Source: an uncultured Cellulophaga sp. (GTDB taxonomy: Bacteria > Bacteroidota > Bacteroidia > Flavobacteriales > Flavobacteriaceae). From it: 64,000 bases of DNA. A program made the translations under genes and the position numbers. The DNA is taken from contig CANLIE010000001.1 in the NCBI GenBank assembly GCA_947491225.1, positions 114,262 to 178,261 of the forward strand, read 5' to 3'. Under the pieces are notes generated by a model that was not told where the DNA came from, did no database searches, and saw only the letters and a list, made by a program, of their open reading frames with translations. This document shows positions 17,623 through 28,300 of the stretch, piece after piece (position 1 is the first letter of the stretch; each line of letters starts with the position of its first letter).

Positions 17623-18861
17623 ATGAAGGTCATTCATAAATTATTTTTTATTACTTTACTGCTCTTTGGATATTTCCTCTCAGCAAAAACAATTATAATT
17701 TGTCCTACTTGCAAGGTAAAATCTATTAAAGAAGGTATTGCCATTGCTGCAGATTATGACACTCTTTTAATAAAAAAAGGAACATACAAAGAATACAACA
17801 TTCAAATAACCAAACCATTAACTTTATTAGGTGAAAATTATCCGGTAATTGATGGTGAAGACAAAGGCGAAATAATTACCATCCAGTCTAATGATGTTAC
17901 CATAGATGGGCTCTTTATCATTAACGTAGGTACAAGTTACACTACTGATTATGCTGCTATACGTGTAGTAAAAAGTGAAAATTTTTTAATTCAGAATGTA
18001 GTACTAGAAAAACTATTTTTTGGTATTTACTTAGAAAAATCAAATAATGGGCGAATCTATCATAACAAAATTATTGGTGATGCTGTAGATGAATATAATT
18101 CTGGCAATGGCATACAACTTTGGTATTCAAAAAACATTGAAGTAGAAAAAAACATAGTACAACATGTAAGAGATGGTATTTACTTAGAGTTCTCAGATAA
18201 TATTACTATTAAAAAAAATACAAGTACGGACAACCTACGTTATGGACTACATTTTATGTTCTCTAATGATGATGTTTACACAGATAATACTTTTGAAAAC
18301 AATGGTGCTGGTGTTGCAGTAATGTTCTCTAAACGTATAAAAATGAATGGTAATACTTTTAAAAAAAACTGGGGAACAGCAGCCTTTGGTTTACTTTTAA
18401 AAGAAATTACTGATGCAGAAATTATAAACAACACTTTTGAAGAAAATACCATTGGTATTAACATAGAAGGCTCTAATCGTATAAATTACACAAACAATAA
18501 TTTCATAAGAAACGGATGGGCTGTTAAAGTACTTGGTGCTTGCTATACCAATGTTTTTTCAAAAAATAACTTCTTGTACAATTCTTTTGACATATCCTAT
18601 AATAGTAAACTAAACGACAATAGTTTTGATCAAAATTACTGGAGTAATTATACAGGTTATGATTTAGATAAAAATGGTATTGGAGATATCCCCTATAGAC
18701 CTGTAAAACTGTTTTCATATATTGTAAATCGCACTCCAGAAACTATAGTACTCCTGCGTAGCTTATTTATGGATATTATTGATTTTTCTGAGAAAGTATC
18801 TCCCGTTTTTACACCAGACAATCTTATGGATGCCAATCCTTTAATGCATAAAAGAAAATGA
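17623..18861 (+). CDS. nosD: NosD periplasmic maturation protein
   Basis: 412 aa. A signal peptide (LFFITLLLFGYFLSAKT) is followed by a right-handed beta-helix made of Asn-rich turns such as SNNGRIYHNKII, SKNIEVEKNIV and SDNITIKKNTS. This repeat pattern defines NosD/CASH-domain proteins. NosD takes part with the NosFY ABC transporter in building the CuZ sulfide cluster of NosZ. The stop overlaps the nosF start (ATGA), showing translational coupling. Confidence 0.93.
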   Translation: MKVIHKLFFITLLLFGYFLSAKTIIICPTCKVKSIKEGIAIAADYDTLLIKKGTYKEYNIQITKPLTLLGENYPVIDGEDKGEIITIQSNDVTIDGLFIINVGTSYTTDYAAIRVVKSENFLIQNVVLEKLFFGIYLEKSNNGRIYHNKIIGDAVDEYNSGNGIQLWYSKNIEVEKNIVQHVRDGIYLEFSDNITIKKNTSTDNLRYGLHFMFSNDDVYTDNTFENNGAGVAVMFSKRIKMNGNTFKKNWGTAAFGLLLKEITDAEIINNTFEENTIGINIEGSNRINYTNNNFIRNGWAVKVLGACYTNVFSKNNFLYNSFDISYNSKLNDNSFDQNYWSNYTGYDLDKNGIGDIPYRPVKLFSYIVNRTPETIVLLRSLFMDIIDFSEKVSPVFTPDNLMDANPLMHKRK

Positions 18862-19568
18862 TAAAAATAGAATTATTACATAAAAAATTTGGAAAAAACC
18901 AAGTACTGACTGGGTTGGATTTGCACATACAGAAAGGTGGTATTTTTGCAATCTTGGGGCCTAATGGTTCTGGAAAAACAACACTTATAAAAACAATTTT
19001 AGGTATGGTAGTGCCCAATACAGGAAATATTTCCGTTTTGGGAGAACCAATTAAAAACAAATGGAAATATAGACAAGAGATTGAATACCTACCACAAATT
19101 GCTAATTTCCCTGGAAACCTTAAAGTCAAGGAACTTATACGTATGATAAAAGATCTTCGTCAAAAAAGCAGTGAAGAAGAAAAATTAATACAATTATTTG
19201 CTTTAGAACCTTATTTAGATAAAAAACTGGCGACACTCTCAGGAGGAACAAAGCAAAAAGTAAATATTGTTTTAACTTTTATGTTTGATAGCCCATTAAT
19301 TATACTTGACGAGCCAACTACTGGATTAGACCCTCTTGCATTAATCCGTTTAAAAGAGTTAATACAAGTAGAAAAGGAAAAAGGAAAAACAATATTAGTT
19401 ACCTCACATATCATGCAATTTGTTGAAGAAGTTGCAGATGAAATTGTATATCTTTTAGAAGGCAAAATATACTTTAAAGGATCTATACAAGAATTAATGA
19501 CCAAAACAAAGCAAACAGATTTTGAACATGCCATTGCGGCCATAGCAACTCCTACTATTTATGATTAA
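18858..19568 (+). CDS. nosF: NosF ABC transporter ATPase
   Basis: 236 aa. Walker A GPNGSGKTT at about residues 34-42, signature LSGGTKQK, Walker B LIILDEPTTGLD and switch His in LVTSH. The standard ABC-2 exporter ATPase length. It energises NosY for sulfur or copper handling needed for NosZ maturation. It overlaps nosD by 4 bp and nosY by 8 bp. Confidence 0.95.
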   Translation: MIKIELLHKKFGKNQVLTGLDLHIQKGGIFAILGPNGSGKTTLIKTILGMVVPNTGNISVLGEPIKNKWKYRQEIEYLPQIANFPGNLKVKELIRMIKDLRQKSSEEEKLIQLFALEPYLDKKLATLSGGTKQKVNIVLTFMFDSPLIILDEPTTGLDPLALIRLKELIQVEKEKGKTILVTSHIMQFVEEVADEIVYLLEGKIYFKGSIQELMTKTKQTDFEHAIAAIATPTIYD

Positions 19569-20343
19569 AATTCTAAAATATAGTTTTTATGATTTAATGC
19601 GTAGCCGTTGGAGCTACATCTATTTTCTATTTTACCTTATCTTAGGTTTTGTACTATTATTTTTAAACAATGATGTATCTAAGGCAGTAATTACGTTAAT
19701 GAACATTATCATCATATTAGTACCATTGATAGGAACAATATTTGGTGTAATGTACTACTACAATTCTAAGGAATTTACAGAGTTACTTTTGGCACAGCCA
19801 ATAAAACGGTCGTCCATTTTTTTAGGTCAATATTTTGGAGTAGCAGGCTCACTAACATTAAGTTTGGTTTTAGGCTTAGGTATACCGTTTGTTTTATATG
19901 GACTTTTTAAAAGCGATGCCATTTTTGATTTTTCATTATTACTGGTAACAGGAGCTTTCTTAACCTTAATTTTTACTGCATTATCCTTTAACATTGCCTT
20001 GTCCAATGAAAACAAAATAAAAGGTTTTGGGTATGCTGTTCTTCTATGGCTATTTTTAGCCGTGATTTATGATGGCATTTTTCTAATGTCTCTTATCATT
20101 TTTAAAGAATATCCGCTAGATACATTTTCATTAACAGCAACAATGTTAAACCCCATAGATTTGTCCAGAACATTAATTCTACTTAAACTAGATATTTCTG
20201 CACTTTTGGGATACACAGGAGCTGTTTTTAAACAGTTTTTTGGGACCAATACTGGTTTGGTTATTTCTATGGTAATGCTAGTGCTATGGACTGCCATTCC
20301 TGTTTGGAGATTGTCTTACAAAGCCAACCGAAAAGATTTCTAA
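19561..20343 (+). CDS. nosY: NosY ABC-2 type permease
   Basis: 260 aa with six predicted membrane segments (for example YIYFLFYLILGFVLLFL, VITLMNIIIILVPLIGTIFG, FGYAVLLWLFLAVIYDGIFL and LVISMVMLVLWTAIPVW). The ABC-2 family motif LLLAQPIKRSSIFLGQYFG lies after the second segment. It forms the membrane part of NosDFY. It is the last gene of the nos operon and the last clearly core gene before the island. Confidence 0.92.
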   Translation: MIKILKYSFYDLMRSRWSYIYFLFYLILGFVLLFLNNDVSKAVITLMNIIIILVPLIGTIFGVMYYYNSKEFTELLLAQPIKRSSIFLGQYFGVAGSLTLSLVLGLGIPFVLYGLFKSDAIFDFSLLLVTGAFLTLIFTALSFNIALSNENKIKGFGYAVLLWLFLAVIYDGIFLMSLIIFKEYPLDTFSLTATMLNPIDLSRTLILLKLDISALLGYTGAVFKQFFGTNTGLVISMVMLVLWTAIPVWRLSYKANRKDF

Positions 20344-20366
20344 TAAAATTAAAATTCACAAGACAA

Positions 20367-20418
20367 TATAAAAGCAAAAAACCTCAACTATTTCTAGTTG
20401 AGGTTTGTTTTGCTCCCC
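20367..20418. repeat. 52-bp direct repeat, left copy (terminator plus tRNA-Asn 3' edge)
   Basis: Identical over 52 bp to 43790-43841. It contains a terminator hairpin (ACCTCAACTA-TTTC-TAGTTGAGGT) and ends in TGCTCCCC, the 3' edge of tRNA-Asn on the minus strand. It serves as the nosY terminator and appears to mark the left boundary of the island. Confidence 0.8.
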
Positions 20419-20597
20419 TTCATAATGTACTATCGAACGAATTGTTTTTGATTATCAAAGAGTTAGCCTAAAAACTATTCTTTAGTTATATAACTATCTA
20501 TATTTAACACTTTTGCAGAAATAAAATGATTCATTATTCATAATCTATATGATTTAAACCTATAGTGCTAATTCAAAAAAATATTCTTTATTTTGAT

Positions 20598-21641
20598 ATG
20601 ATGAATTTAAAATTACAAAAAAGACACTTTTTGTTTGGGGTACTACTTTCTCTAACAATATTATTTTATTTATGGTCTAAGCTTTTTTATCTATTTTTAT
20701 TTTTAATAATTGTTATAGACTCTTTTACTACTAATCTTTCAGTAAAGTTTATCAAAAAAAGACTTTCAATCAAGGTATTTAATATTATAAAATATAGTTA
20801 TCTAATTATAGTGTCAATTTTTATGGCAATATTTATAAGAACTTTTTTATTTGATATTTACTTCGTGCCATCTAGTTCTATGGAAAAAACATTATCGCCA
20901 AATGATTATGTTTTAATAAATAAAATTTCATATGGTGTAAAAGTTCCAAAAAGAATCCAAGAAGTTCCTGTTATTGGTAATTTTTTCAGAAGAAATGGCA
21001 GATTAAATGAGTACGATTTATTTATGCCACTAGGTCCTTTCAAGGATTATAAAAGAGAGGATATTGTTGTCTTTAAATCTATTGAAGATAATAATGAGTT
21101 TTTGGTTAAACGTATAATAGGACTACCTAATGATATACTTACAATTAAAGATTCAAAAGTATTTATTAATGGAGAATATTTAAAAGAGAAAGACGATTAT
21201 AGTTATGATTATGTGAATTTTTCTAAAGAGAATAATATAAAGGAAGTAAAAACTTATTCGAATGAAGAGTATCTAAAGTTAGGAAATGAAATTAAAAACT
21301 CTTTAAAGAGAAATATTAAAAGTGAAGGTAATAGAGAAGTGCTAATATTTCCTACTTATATATCACAAAAAAAACAATGGTCTAGAGATAATTATGGCAA
21401 GATTATTGTTCCTAAAAAAGGAATGAAAATAAAACTTAATAGATATAACTTTGAATTATATAAAGAAATTATATACAGACACGAAAAAGAAATTATAAGC
21501 ATTTCTGAGGATAAAACATATACCTTTAAAAATGATTATTTTTTTGTTATGGGAGATAATAGACATAATTCTTGGGATTCTCGCAATTTTGGTTTTATTC
21601 CGGAGAATTATATTATGGGAAAATGTTTTGTGTTTTTTTAA
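20598..21641 (+). CDS. Signal peptidase I (S26), dedicated copy in peptide locus
   Basis: 347 aa from the ATG at 20598; a GTG at 20565 would add 11 residues. Several N-terminal membrane segments are followed by the catalytic Ser in PSSSMEKTL (about S94), the general-base Lys in FLVKRIIGLPND (about K171) and the box GDNRHNSWDSRNFGF. All S26 catalytic residues are present. Bacteroidota normally have a longer housekeeping LepB elsewhere; this copy stands before a small secreted peptide gene, so I infer it cleaves that precursor or related ones. It has its own terminator. Confidence 0.88.
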   Translation: MMNLKLQKRHFLFGVLLSLTILFYLWSKLFYLFLFLIIVIDSFTTNLSVKFIKKRLSIKVFNIIKYSYLIIVSIFMAIFIRTFLFDIYFVPSSSMEKTLSPNDYVLINKISYGVKVPKRIQEVPVIGNFFRRNGRLNEYDLFMPLGPFKDYKREDIVVFKSIEDNNEFLVKRIIGLPNDILTIKDSKVFINGEYLKEKDDYSYDYVNFSKENNIKEVKTYSNEEYLKLGNEIKNSLKRNIKSEGNREVLIFPTYISQKKQWSRDNYGKIIVPKKGMKIKLNRYNFELYKEIIYRHEKEIISISEDKTYTFKNDYFFVMGDNRHNSWDSRNFGFIPENYIMGKCFVFF

Positions 21642-21666
21642 TAAAACACAATTATTTTATTTTTCT
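21628..21666 (+). terminator. Terminator overlapping the signal peptidase stop
   Basis: TTGTGTTTT / AAAACACAA stem across the stop codon, followed by a T-rich tail. The non-coding DNA from 21667 to 21902 shows no gene and probably holds the peptide promoter. Confidence 0.6.
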
Positions 21667-21902
21667 TAAGTTATCTTAGTCATATTAATTTTAATTTAAA
21701 AAAGCCTATGAAATAAAAAATAAATACAACTTTACAGAAAAGATAATTTATGGATTTGCAAAAAAATAAATAATCTATCGTTATGACTATTTTGAGAGAC
21801 AAATGGTCATTATGTCTTAAAATGCGGCATATCTGTTTAGGCATTTAAAAATAAAAAAGAGTTTATACTCAATAAAACTAATAATAAATTAAATATAATA
21901 AA

Positions 21903-22148
21903 ATGAAAAAAGCATTTGGAATCATAGCAATAGTAGCTATGTCAATGGCAATTAATATAAATATAGCAGAAGCTAATGATCATTATATCTATACATCTTC
22001 TTTAAGTGAGGAACCAGGTGGTTGGTTAAGTTTTGGAGACCCAGAAGTAGCAACAGCTACAATGCCTATAGGGATAACATCACAAGGAGATCAAGTATAT
22101 GAAGTACATACTTATTGGGACTGTAAAGGATGGTCAGGATCTTGTTAA
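21903..22148 (+). CDS. Small secreted peptide precursor with C-terminal Cys pair
   Basis: 81 aa. A Sec-type signal peptide (residues 1-24) ends in AEA before NDHYIY. The predicted mature peptide is 57 aa, rich in Gly, Ser, Thr and aromatics. A GG pair lies at 39-40, and C74 and C81 in the tail YWDCKGWSGSC could form an eight-residue disulfide ring ending at the last residue. The leader recalls the short leaders of NVEALA-type Bacteroidota peptides, which also occur next to six-bladed propeller lipoproteins, but the NVEALA motif itself is absent. It has its own strong terminator. Role unknown: bacteriocin, signal or surface peptide. Confidence 0.75.
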   Translation: MKKAFGIIAIVAMSMAININIAEANDHYIYTSSLSEEPGGWLSFGDPEVATATMPIGITSQGDQVYEVHTYWDCKGWSGSC

Positions 22149-22167
22149 AATAGAATTTAATATTTTG

Positions 22168-22203
22168 AACCTAGGCATAATTTATTATACCTAGGTTTTT
22201 TTA
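22168..22203 (+). terminator. Terminator directly after the peptide gene
   Basis: AACCTAGG / CCTAGGTT stem with extra AT pairing in the loop, then seven T residues. It separates the peptide gene from the propeller gene 17 bp further on, so the peptide mRNA should be in excess. Confidence 0.85.
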
Positions 22204-22220
22204 AATGAATAGATTAATAA

Positions 22221-23489
22221 ATGAATAAAATAAAACTACTATTACTAACAATTGTAATGGCTTTCTCATATATGGGATGTGAAAACAAATCAAAAGAATA
22301 TAAAGGTTTAGAGTTTCAAGATTTAAAAATTGAAAATTATAAAGAATTAAAAAGATCTAATCAAAATATAAAGAAATTTAATATTTCTGTTGAGGAATCT
22401 TTTGAAAATAGAGTAAGATCTTCGGTATTAGTAGATACGTGTTACTTCACTCAACTAGAAACCAAATCTGATAACCTAATTGGGCATGTAGATGAAATTT
22501 TAATCCATGATGATAAAATTTTGGTGATGGATATTTATAAATCTAAATCCATATTTATGTTTAACCTCAAAGGAAAGTATTTGAGAAAAATAGGAGATGT
22601 CGGAGGGGCTCCAGGCGAGTATCCGAGGCCAGAAGCGTTTGATATTGATAAAAGGAATAATGAAATTCTTGTTTTTAATGGAACTATTCGAAAAATTTTA
22701 AGATATAATTTCAATGGTGAATTTCTAGGAAATATTAATTTAGATTTAGGTTGTAAAAGCTTTAAAGTGTTAGAAGATGGCAATATAATGTTATTTAGCG
22801 CTGACTATGCCAATACTCATTTGGGTGAAATTCCGAATAGATTGATTTATATTATTGATAAATCAGGAACTTTAATAGGTTATGGACCTAAAAGAACTTC
22901 AGATTATGAGAAGGTAAGATATAATCTTTCAAATAATTTAATTTCTAAAAATAACGAAATTACATATAGTTATAGGTTTTCAGATACGATTTATAGCATA
23001 AATGAGACATTCATTGATGCTAAATATGAAATTAATTTTGGAGATAAAGGCATTGATAGAGAAAAGCTTGGCAACAAAGATTTTAAAGAGTTTTATAGAA
23101 TTTTAATGAATGATAAATCACCAATAGCATTTTTCCCAGGTAAACACTTTCAAACCAATAATTATTTATATTTTTCATTTATATATAAAGGAAGATCTAT
23201 TTCTTGTTTTTTCAACAAGCTAAATTCTGAGTTAATTACTGGGGGAAATACAAATAGCCTTAACAGTACATATCCGTTTTTTTCAGATTTTTCTACGTCA
23301 AACAATGACTACTTTATTAGTGCTGTAGATGCGTATGATTTAATTCAATTTGAAGATGCAATGAAAAAACTTGATCCAGATTTGTACCACAAACCAATTT
23401 ATGGAAAAATACGTACCTCAGAAATTAACGAAAAAGATAATCCTATTTTGTTTTTTTATAGACTTAAAGAGGTTTTAAATGAAGATTAA
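22221..23489 (+). CDS. Six-bladed beta-propeller lipoprotein
   Basis: 422 aa with lipobox YMGC (Cys20). Propeller blades are visible as repeated strands such as IGHVDEILIHDDKILVMDIYKSKSIFMFNLKGKYLRKIG, GGAPGEYPRPEAFDID and NEILVFNGTIRKILRYNFNGEFLGNI (shown here in parts). This matches the Bacteroidota six-bladed propeller family (BF3239-like), whose genes often neighbour small leader-peptide genes. Likely role: binding the peptide or an exporter component at the envelope. It overlaps the thioredoxin-like gene by 11 bp. Confidence 0.75.
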   Translation: MNKIKLLLLTIVMAFSYMGCENKSKEYKGLEFQDLKIENYKELKRSNQNIKKFNISVEESFENRVRSSVLVDTCYFTQLETKSDNLIGHVDEILIHDDKILVMDIYKSKSIFMFNLKGKYLRKIGDVGGAPGEYPRPEAFDIDKRNNEILVFNGTIRKILRYNFNGEFLGNINLDLGCKSFKVLEDGNIMLFSADYANTHLGEIPNRLIYIIDKSGTLIGYGPKRTSDYEKVRYNLSNNLISKNNEITYSYRFSDTIYSINETFIDAKYEINFGDKGIDREKLGNKDFKEFYRILMNDKSPIAFFPGKHFQTNNYLYFSFIYKGRSISCFFNKLNSELITGGNTNSLNSTYPFFSDFSTSNNDYFISAVDAYDLIQFEDAMKKLDPDLYHKPIYGKIRTSEINEKDNPILFFYRLKEVLNED

Positions 23490-24078
23490 ACCCTTTATAT
23501 TTTTTTTAATTTCGTTAATAATATTGGTTTTATTATTTCTTTTCTTTGCAAGGGAAGGAATTACTAAAAAACAACAATTGCTCGATTATTATGGAATTAC
23601 AGAAAATCATCTAAAAACAATTGAAAAAGAAGAAGATCTTGAATATAACATTGCATTAAGTAAAAGAATTGAAAATATTACTGTTTTAGATTCTGAGAAT
23701 AACACATATTTGCTAAAGGAGTTGTTAAACGAATCTCCTAAAATGATTGTTAAATTTTCAAGTTTGGAATGTTCCTATTGTATAGAGCATATAATAAAAT
23801 ATACAAAAAAATATGAAGAAAAAATAGGTGTAGATAATATTTTATTTTTAGGTTACTTTACTGGAAAAAAAGATTTTTTAATTTTTAATAGACTTTACCA
23901 ATTGGATTATAATGTATTTAGTATTCCAAATAATGGCCTAGATTTACCATTAGACTATTTAAATGAGCCCTACATTGTAATCGTAGATTCTACATTAATA
24001 CCTAAAGAAACCTTTGTCCCGATGAAATCTAAACCAGAAAGAACAGAAAAATATTTTAGAGAGAGAATTAGATTTTAA
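23479..24078 (+). CDS. Membrane-anchored thioredoxin-like protein
   Basis: 199 aa. One N-terminal membrane anchor (PFIFFLISLIILVLLFLFF) is followed by a periplasmic thioredoxin-like domain with KFSSLECSYCIEH (a CxxC as C-S-Y-C), strands VDNILFLGYF and a cis-Pro candidate in LNEPYIVIVD. The fold resembles TlpA-like proteins without the usual WCxxC. Next to a peptide with two Cys, an oxidising or reducing role on that peptide is attractive. It overlaps the propeller gene, so the two are coupled. Confidence 0.72.
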   Translation: MKIKPFIFFLISLIILVLLFLFFAREGITKKQQLLDYYGITENHLKTIEKEEDLEYNIALSKRIENITVLDSENNTYLLKELLNESPKMIVKFSSLECSYCIEHIIKYTKKYEEKIGVDNILFLGYFTGKKDFLIFNRLYQLDYNVFSIPNNGLDLPLDYLNEPYIVIVDSTLIPKETFVPMKSKPERTEKYFRERIRF

Positions 24079-24225
24079 TCTAATTTAAGAAATAGGTTAT
24101 AAAAATGAAATATTAAAAATTCCTCTTTATAATCAAGAATGAGTGTTAGTTATTACTTATACTCTTAATTTGTAATTCAAGGTTTTATTAAGTGTTATTT
24201 TTAATAAAATCAACTTATATATATT

Positions 24226-25329
24226 ATGTATTCAAAAATTAATTATGTAATGACTCTTTGTTTGATTGTAGGTGCTTTTTGTTTTTTTAGTTGTTCCAAA
24301 TCAAAACCAAAAGAAATTAAAGATGTTGTTTTAGAAAAAAAGGAATCCTTAGTAGAAAAAAATGAAGTAGAGATTATTGTTTTAAAAAAAGAATCTTTTC
24401 AAAAAGAAATAGTGAGTAATGGAAACCTTATAGCGAAACAAAAAAATATTTTAAAGTTTGAGATAAGTGAAAGATTAGAAAAATTGTTTGTTAAAAATGG
24501 TGATTTTGTAAAGAAAAATCAAGTAATAGCTACTTTAAACCCCTTTAAATATAAGCAAAGAGTTGATGAGGCAAAACTACAATTAAAAAAAGCTAAGTTA
24601 GAATTTGAAGATATGCTGATTGGTCGTGAAATTTTCACTACTAATAAAGATAGTATCCCTAAAGACATTTACGATATGGTTGCTAGTCGATCTGGTTATG
24701 ATATTGCTCTACTACAGTTAAAAACAGCTGAGTTTGAACTAAGATCCACTAAATTGTTAGCTCCTTTTAGCGGTAAAATTGCTAATGTTAGAAAAAAGCA
24801 ATATGAAAATATAGGAGCAGGAGATGATTTCATGACTTTAATTAATGATAAGGAATTTGAGGTTGAATTTCGATTAATTGAATCAGAAATTAATGATGTA
24901 GCTGTTAATGATAATATTCAAATATTACCTTTTGCAATAGATAATGAAATATTTAAAGGTAAAATATCATCTATTAACCCACTAGTTGATGAAAATGGGA
25001 CAGTTTTAATTAAAGCACAAGTTAAAAATGATGGGCGATTATCAGAAGGAATGAATGTAAAAGTGAAAATTCAAAAAGAAATTGAAAATCAATTTGTTGT
25101 TCCTAAATCGGCTGTAGTTTTAAGACAGAATCAAGAAGTATTATTTAAAGTGAAAAATAGACGGGCATTTTGGACTTATGTAAAAACTACAATGGAAAAT
25201 AGCACATCATATTCATTAATTGCCAATCCTAATAAAAGTACTGCTTTTTTAAAAATAGGGGATACAATTATTGTGTCAGGAAATTTAAACTTAGCACATG
25301 ACAGTAAAATTTTTATAAAGGATAACTAA
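24226..25329 (+). CDS. RND periplasmic adaptor lipoprotein (HlyD/AcrA family)
   Basis: 367 aa with lipobox FFSC. A lipoyl-like half (SNGNLIAKQKNILKFEISERLEKLFVKNGDFV), a coiled-coil hairpin (EAKLQLKKAKLEFEDML...IALLQLKTAEFELR), the second half (TKLLAPFSGKIANVRKKQYENIGAG) and a beta-barrel domain follow in order. It couples the inner-membrane pump to the outer-membrane channel. It is the only adaptor for two RND pumps in this operon. 15 bp before the first pump gene. Confidence 0.88.
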   Translation: MYSKINYVMTLCLIVGAFCFFSCSKSKPKEIKDVVLEKKESLVEKNEVEIIVLKKESFQKEIVSNGNLIAKQKNILKFEISERLEKLFVKNGDFVKKNQVIATLNPFKYKQRVDEAKLQLKKAKLEFEDMLIGREIFTTNKDSIPKDIYDMVASRSGYDIALLQLKTAEFELRSTKLLAPFSGKIANVRKKQYENIGAGDDFMTLINDKEFEVEFRLIESEINDVAVNDNIQILPFAIDNEIFKGKISSINPLVDENGTVLIKAQVKNDGRLSEGMNVKVKIQKEIENQFVVPKSAVVLRQNQEVLFKVKNRRAFWTYVKTTMENSTSYSLIANPNKSTAFLKIGDTIIVSGNLNLAHDSKIFIKDN

Positions 25330-25344
25330 ATCATTACTAATTTA

Positions 25345-28300
25345 ATGGTAAAATTTTTATTGCATAGACCTATTGCTACAATAATGTCTACCTTAGGGTT
25401 GTTTATTTTAGGCATAGTGGCATTTAACTATATTCCTGTGTCTTTAATGCCAGATATAGATATCCCCGAAATTACTGTTCAAGTTACTGCTGAAGATATG
25501 TCTGCAAGACAGATTGAAGATGCTATAGTAAAAAAAATACGAGGTAACTTGAAGCAAGTGTCACATATAGATGATATTAAAAGCGAGTCTAGTAATGGAT
25601 TAGGGGTTATAAGATTAACCTTTAAACAAGGGACTAATATTGATTATTCTTTCATTGAAGTTAATGAAAAGATAGATAGAGCTATGGGAAACCTTCCCAA
25701 ATCTGTTGAACGCCCAAAGATTATAAAGGCTAGTGTAACAGATGTTCCTGTGTTTTATTTAAATATGAATTTAAAGGAGCAAAGTACTAATACTTTAAAT
25801 GGAACAAAAGAGAAAAAAGAATCTTCTATATCTCAGGAATTTACAGATTTTAGTCGCTTTGTAAATCAAGTTATTCGTAAGCGCATAGAGCAAGTAGATG
25901 AAGTTGCAATGGTAGATGTTAGTGGATTAACATCTTCTGAAATTTTAATTATTCCTAATCATAAAAAATTAAATATATTAGGAATTAATATCAATGATTT
26001 AGAATCTGCTATTAAAAAATATGAATTAGAAGTTAGTAATCTTTTAATTAAAGATGGTCAGTATCAATACAATATTCGTTTAGGCTCTACATTGAATGAT
26101 ATTAATGAAATTAAGAATATTTTTATTAATAATAATAATAAACTATTTCAATTAAAGGAAATTGCAGAAGTGTTAGAGCGACCTAAAGAACGAATAGGCT
26201 TGGTTCTATCAGACGGAAAAGAAGCGGTTACTATGGCTATTATTAAGCAAAGTGATGCCCGCATAGAAGATTTAAAAACGGCTTTAAATAAACTAATAAA
26301 TAGATTAAGCAAAGAGTATGATACTATAAGTTTTTCAATTACTAGAGATCAAACAAAACTTTTAGATTACGCTATTAGTAATATTAAACAAAGTTTATTA
26401 TGGGGCATGCTTTTAGCATTTGGAGTTATGTTTTTATTTTTAAAAAACGTTAAAGCCCCTCTGTTAATAGGAATATCAATCCCTGTTTCTATTACTATTA
26501 GTTTGTTATTTTTTTATTTATTAAATATTTCCATTAATATCATTTCTCTTTCTGGGTTAGTCCTTGGAATAGGTCTTATGATAGATAATTCTATAATTGT
26601 TATTGATAATATTACACAGTTTAGAGACCAAAAGTATAGTCTTAACGAATCGTGTATTCTAGGTACAAACGAAGTAGTAAAACCTCTATTATCATCGGCA
26701 CTTACTACTTGTGCAGTCTTTTTGCCATTAATTTTTTTAAGCGGTATAGCTGGTTCATTATTTTTTGATCAAGCAATGGCCATTACTATAAGTCTATTTG
26801 TGTCTTTATTAGTCGCTGTAAGTTTATTACCAGTTATGTATAAACTATTTCATTTAAAAGATGTAAAAGACAAAGGAAGAGTTAATAGTTTTCTTAAAAA
26901 AACAAATAGGTTAAATTACGCCTCAATATATAAAAAGGGGTTCCGTTTTGTAATGCGGAAACAAGGTTTGTCATGGATTATAAGCTTATTCTTATTATTT
27001 GGAGCTGTTGGTTTATTTACTATTTTACCAAAAGAGCAAATACCAAATTTAACCCAAACAGAAGTTTTACTAAATATAGATTGGAACGAACAAATAAACG
27101 TTGAAGAAAATAAACGTCGAGTATTAGAATTACTAGCCCCCGTTAAACAGAACTTAGTAAATCATACAGCCTTTATAGGAAGCCAACAATTTTTATTAGA
27201 TAAAGAAGGAAAATCAAGAGCATCAGAAAGTATAATATACTTAAAAGGAAAATCTCCTGAGACAATAAATAAAATAAAAAAAATACTATACACTTTTATT
27301 GGAGAAAAATACTCTAATGTATCAATAGAATATAAAGAAGTTGACAACATTTTTAATTTAATTTTTTCAAATAAAGAAGCTCCTTTAAATGCTCGTATTC
27401 GAAATGTAAATGATATAGGTGGTGCTCAAAGCGAACAACTAAAAAAAGTCTGGTATCAGATACAACAAGATTTAAATGGTTATAAAATGAAACCTATTCA
27501 ATGGCAAGAGCATATTTCGATATTAGTTAATCAAGAAAAATTAATAGCATACGGAATAAATTCAAATGAAATTTATAATGCCTTAAAAACCGCTTTTAGT
27601 GCGCAAGAAGTTACTACTATAATAAATAACCAAAATTTTGTTCCTGTTATTATTGGTAATAATTCTAAAAATATTCGTAAAATTTTAAATGAGACTACAG
27701 TACAATCAAATGATAGTACATCTTTTTATATTAAAGAATTTATAAAAGAAACGCGTTCAGAAAATCTAAAAACAATTACAGGTGGTATTGAAGGGGAATA
27801 CTACCCTATAGAATTGGATATTTCTAGCGAGAATATTGATAATACTATTAATACCATAAATGAAACTGTTAACACTAATAAATGGTATAATGTGTCTTTT
27901 ACTGGAGCAGTATTTTCTAACCAAAAACTGGTTCAAGAATTAAAAATAATATTACTAATTTCATTAATACTACTTTATTTTATATTAGCCTCTCAATTTG
28001 AATCTTTTGTATTGCCTTTAATTATTCTATTAGAGGTTCCTATTGACTTAGCAGGAGCATTTCTATTTTTAAAATTGTTTGGAATGAGTATTAATTTAAT
28101 GTCTATGATTGGTATTGTCGTAATGAGTGGAATTATTATTAATGATTCAATATTAAAAATAGATAGTATTATACAACTAGAGAAACAAGGGTATTCGTTA
28201 ATGAAAGCTATATTAGTCGCAGGACAGAAAAGACTTAAACCTATAATAATGACAAGCTTGACAACTATACTCGCATTAATCCCTTTACTTTTTTCTAGTG

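Noticed and set aside
20286..20471. Small open frame across the nosY end
   Set aside because: It overlaps nosY in another frame and runs through the terminator; no sign of coding.
21903..22148. Double-glycine bacteriocin leader in the 81-aa peptide (GG at 39-40)
   Set aside because: There is a clear Sec signal with a signal peptidase site at 24/25 and no peptidase-containing ABC transporter; the GG pair may be chance.
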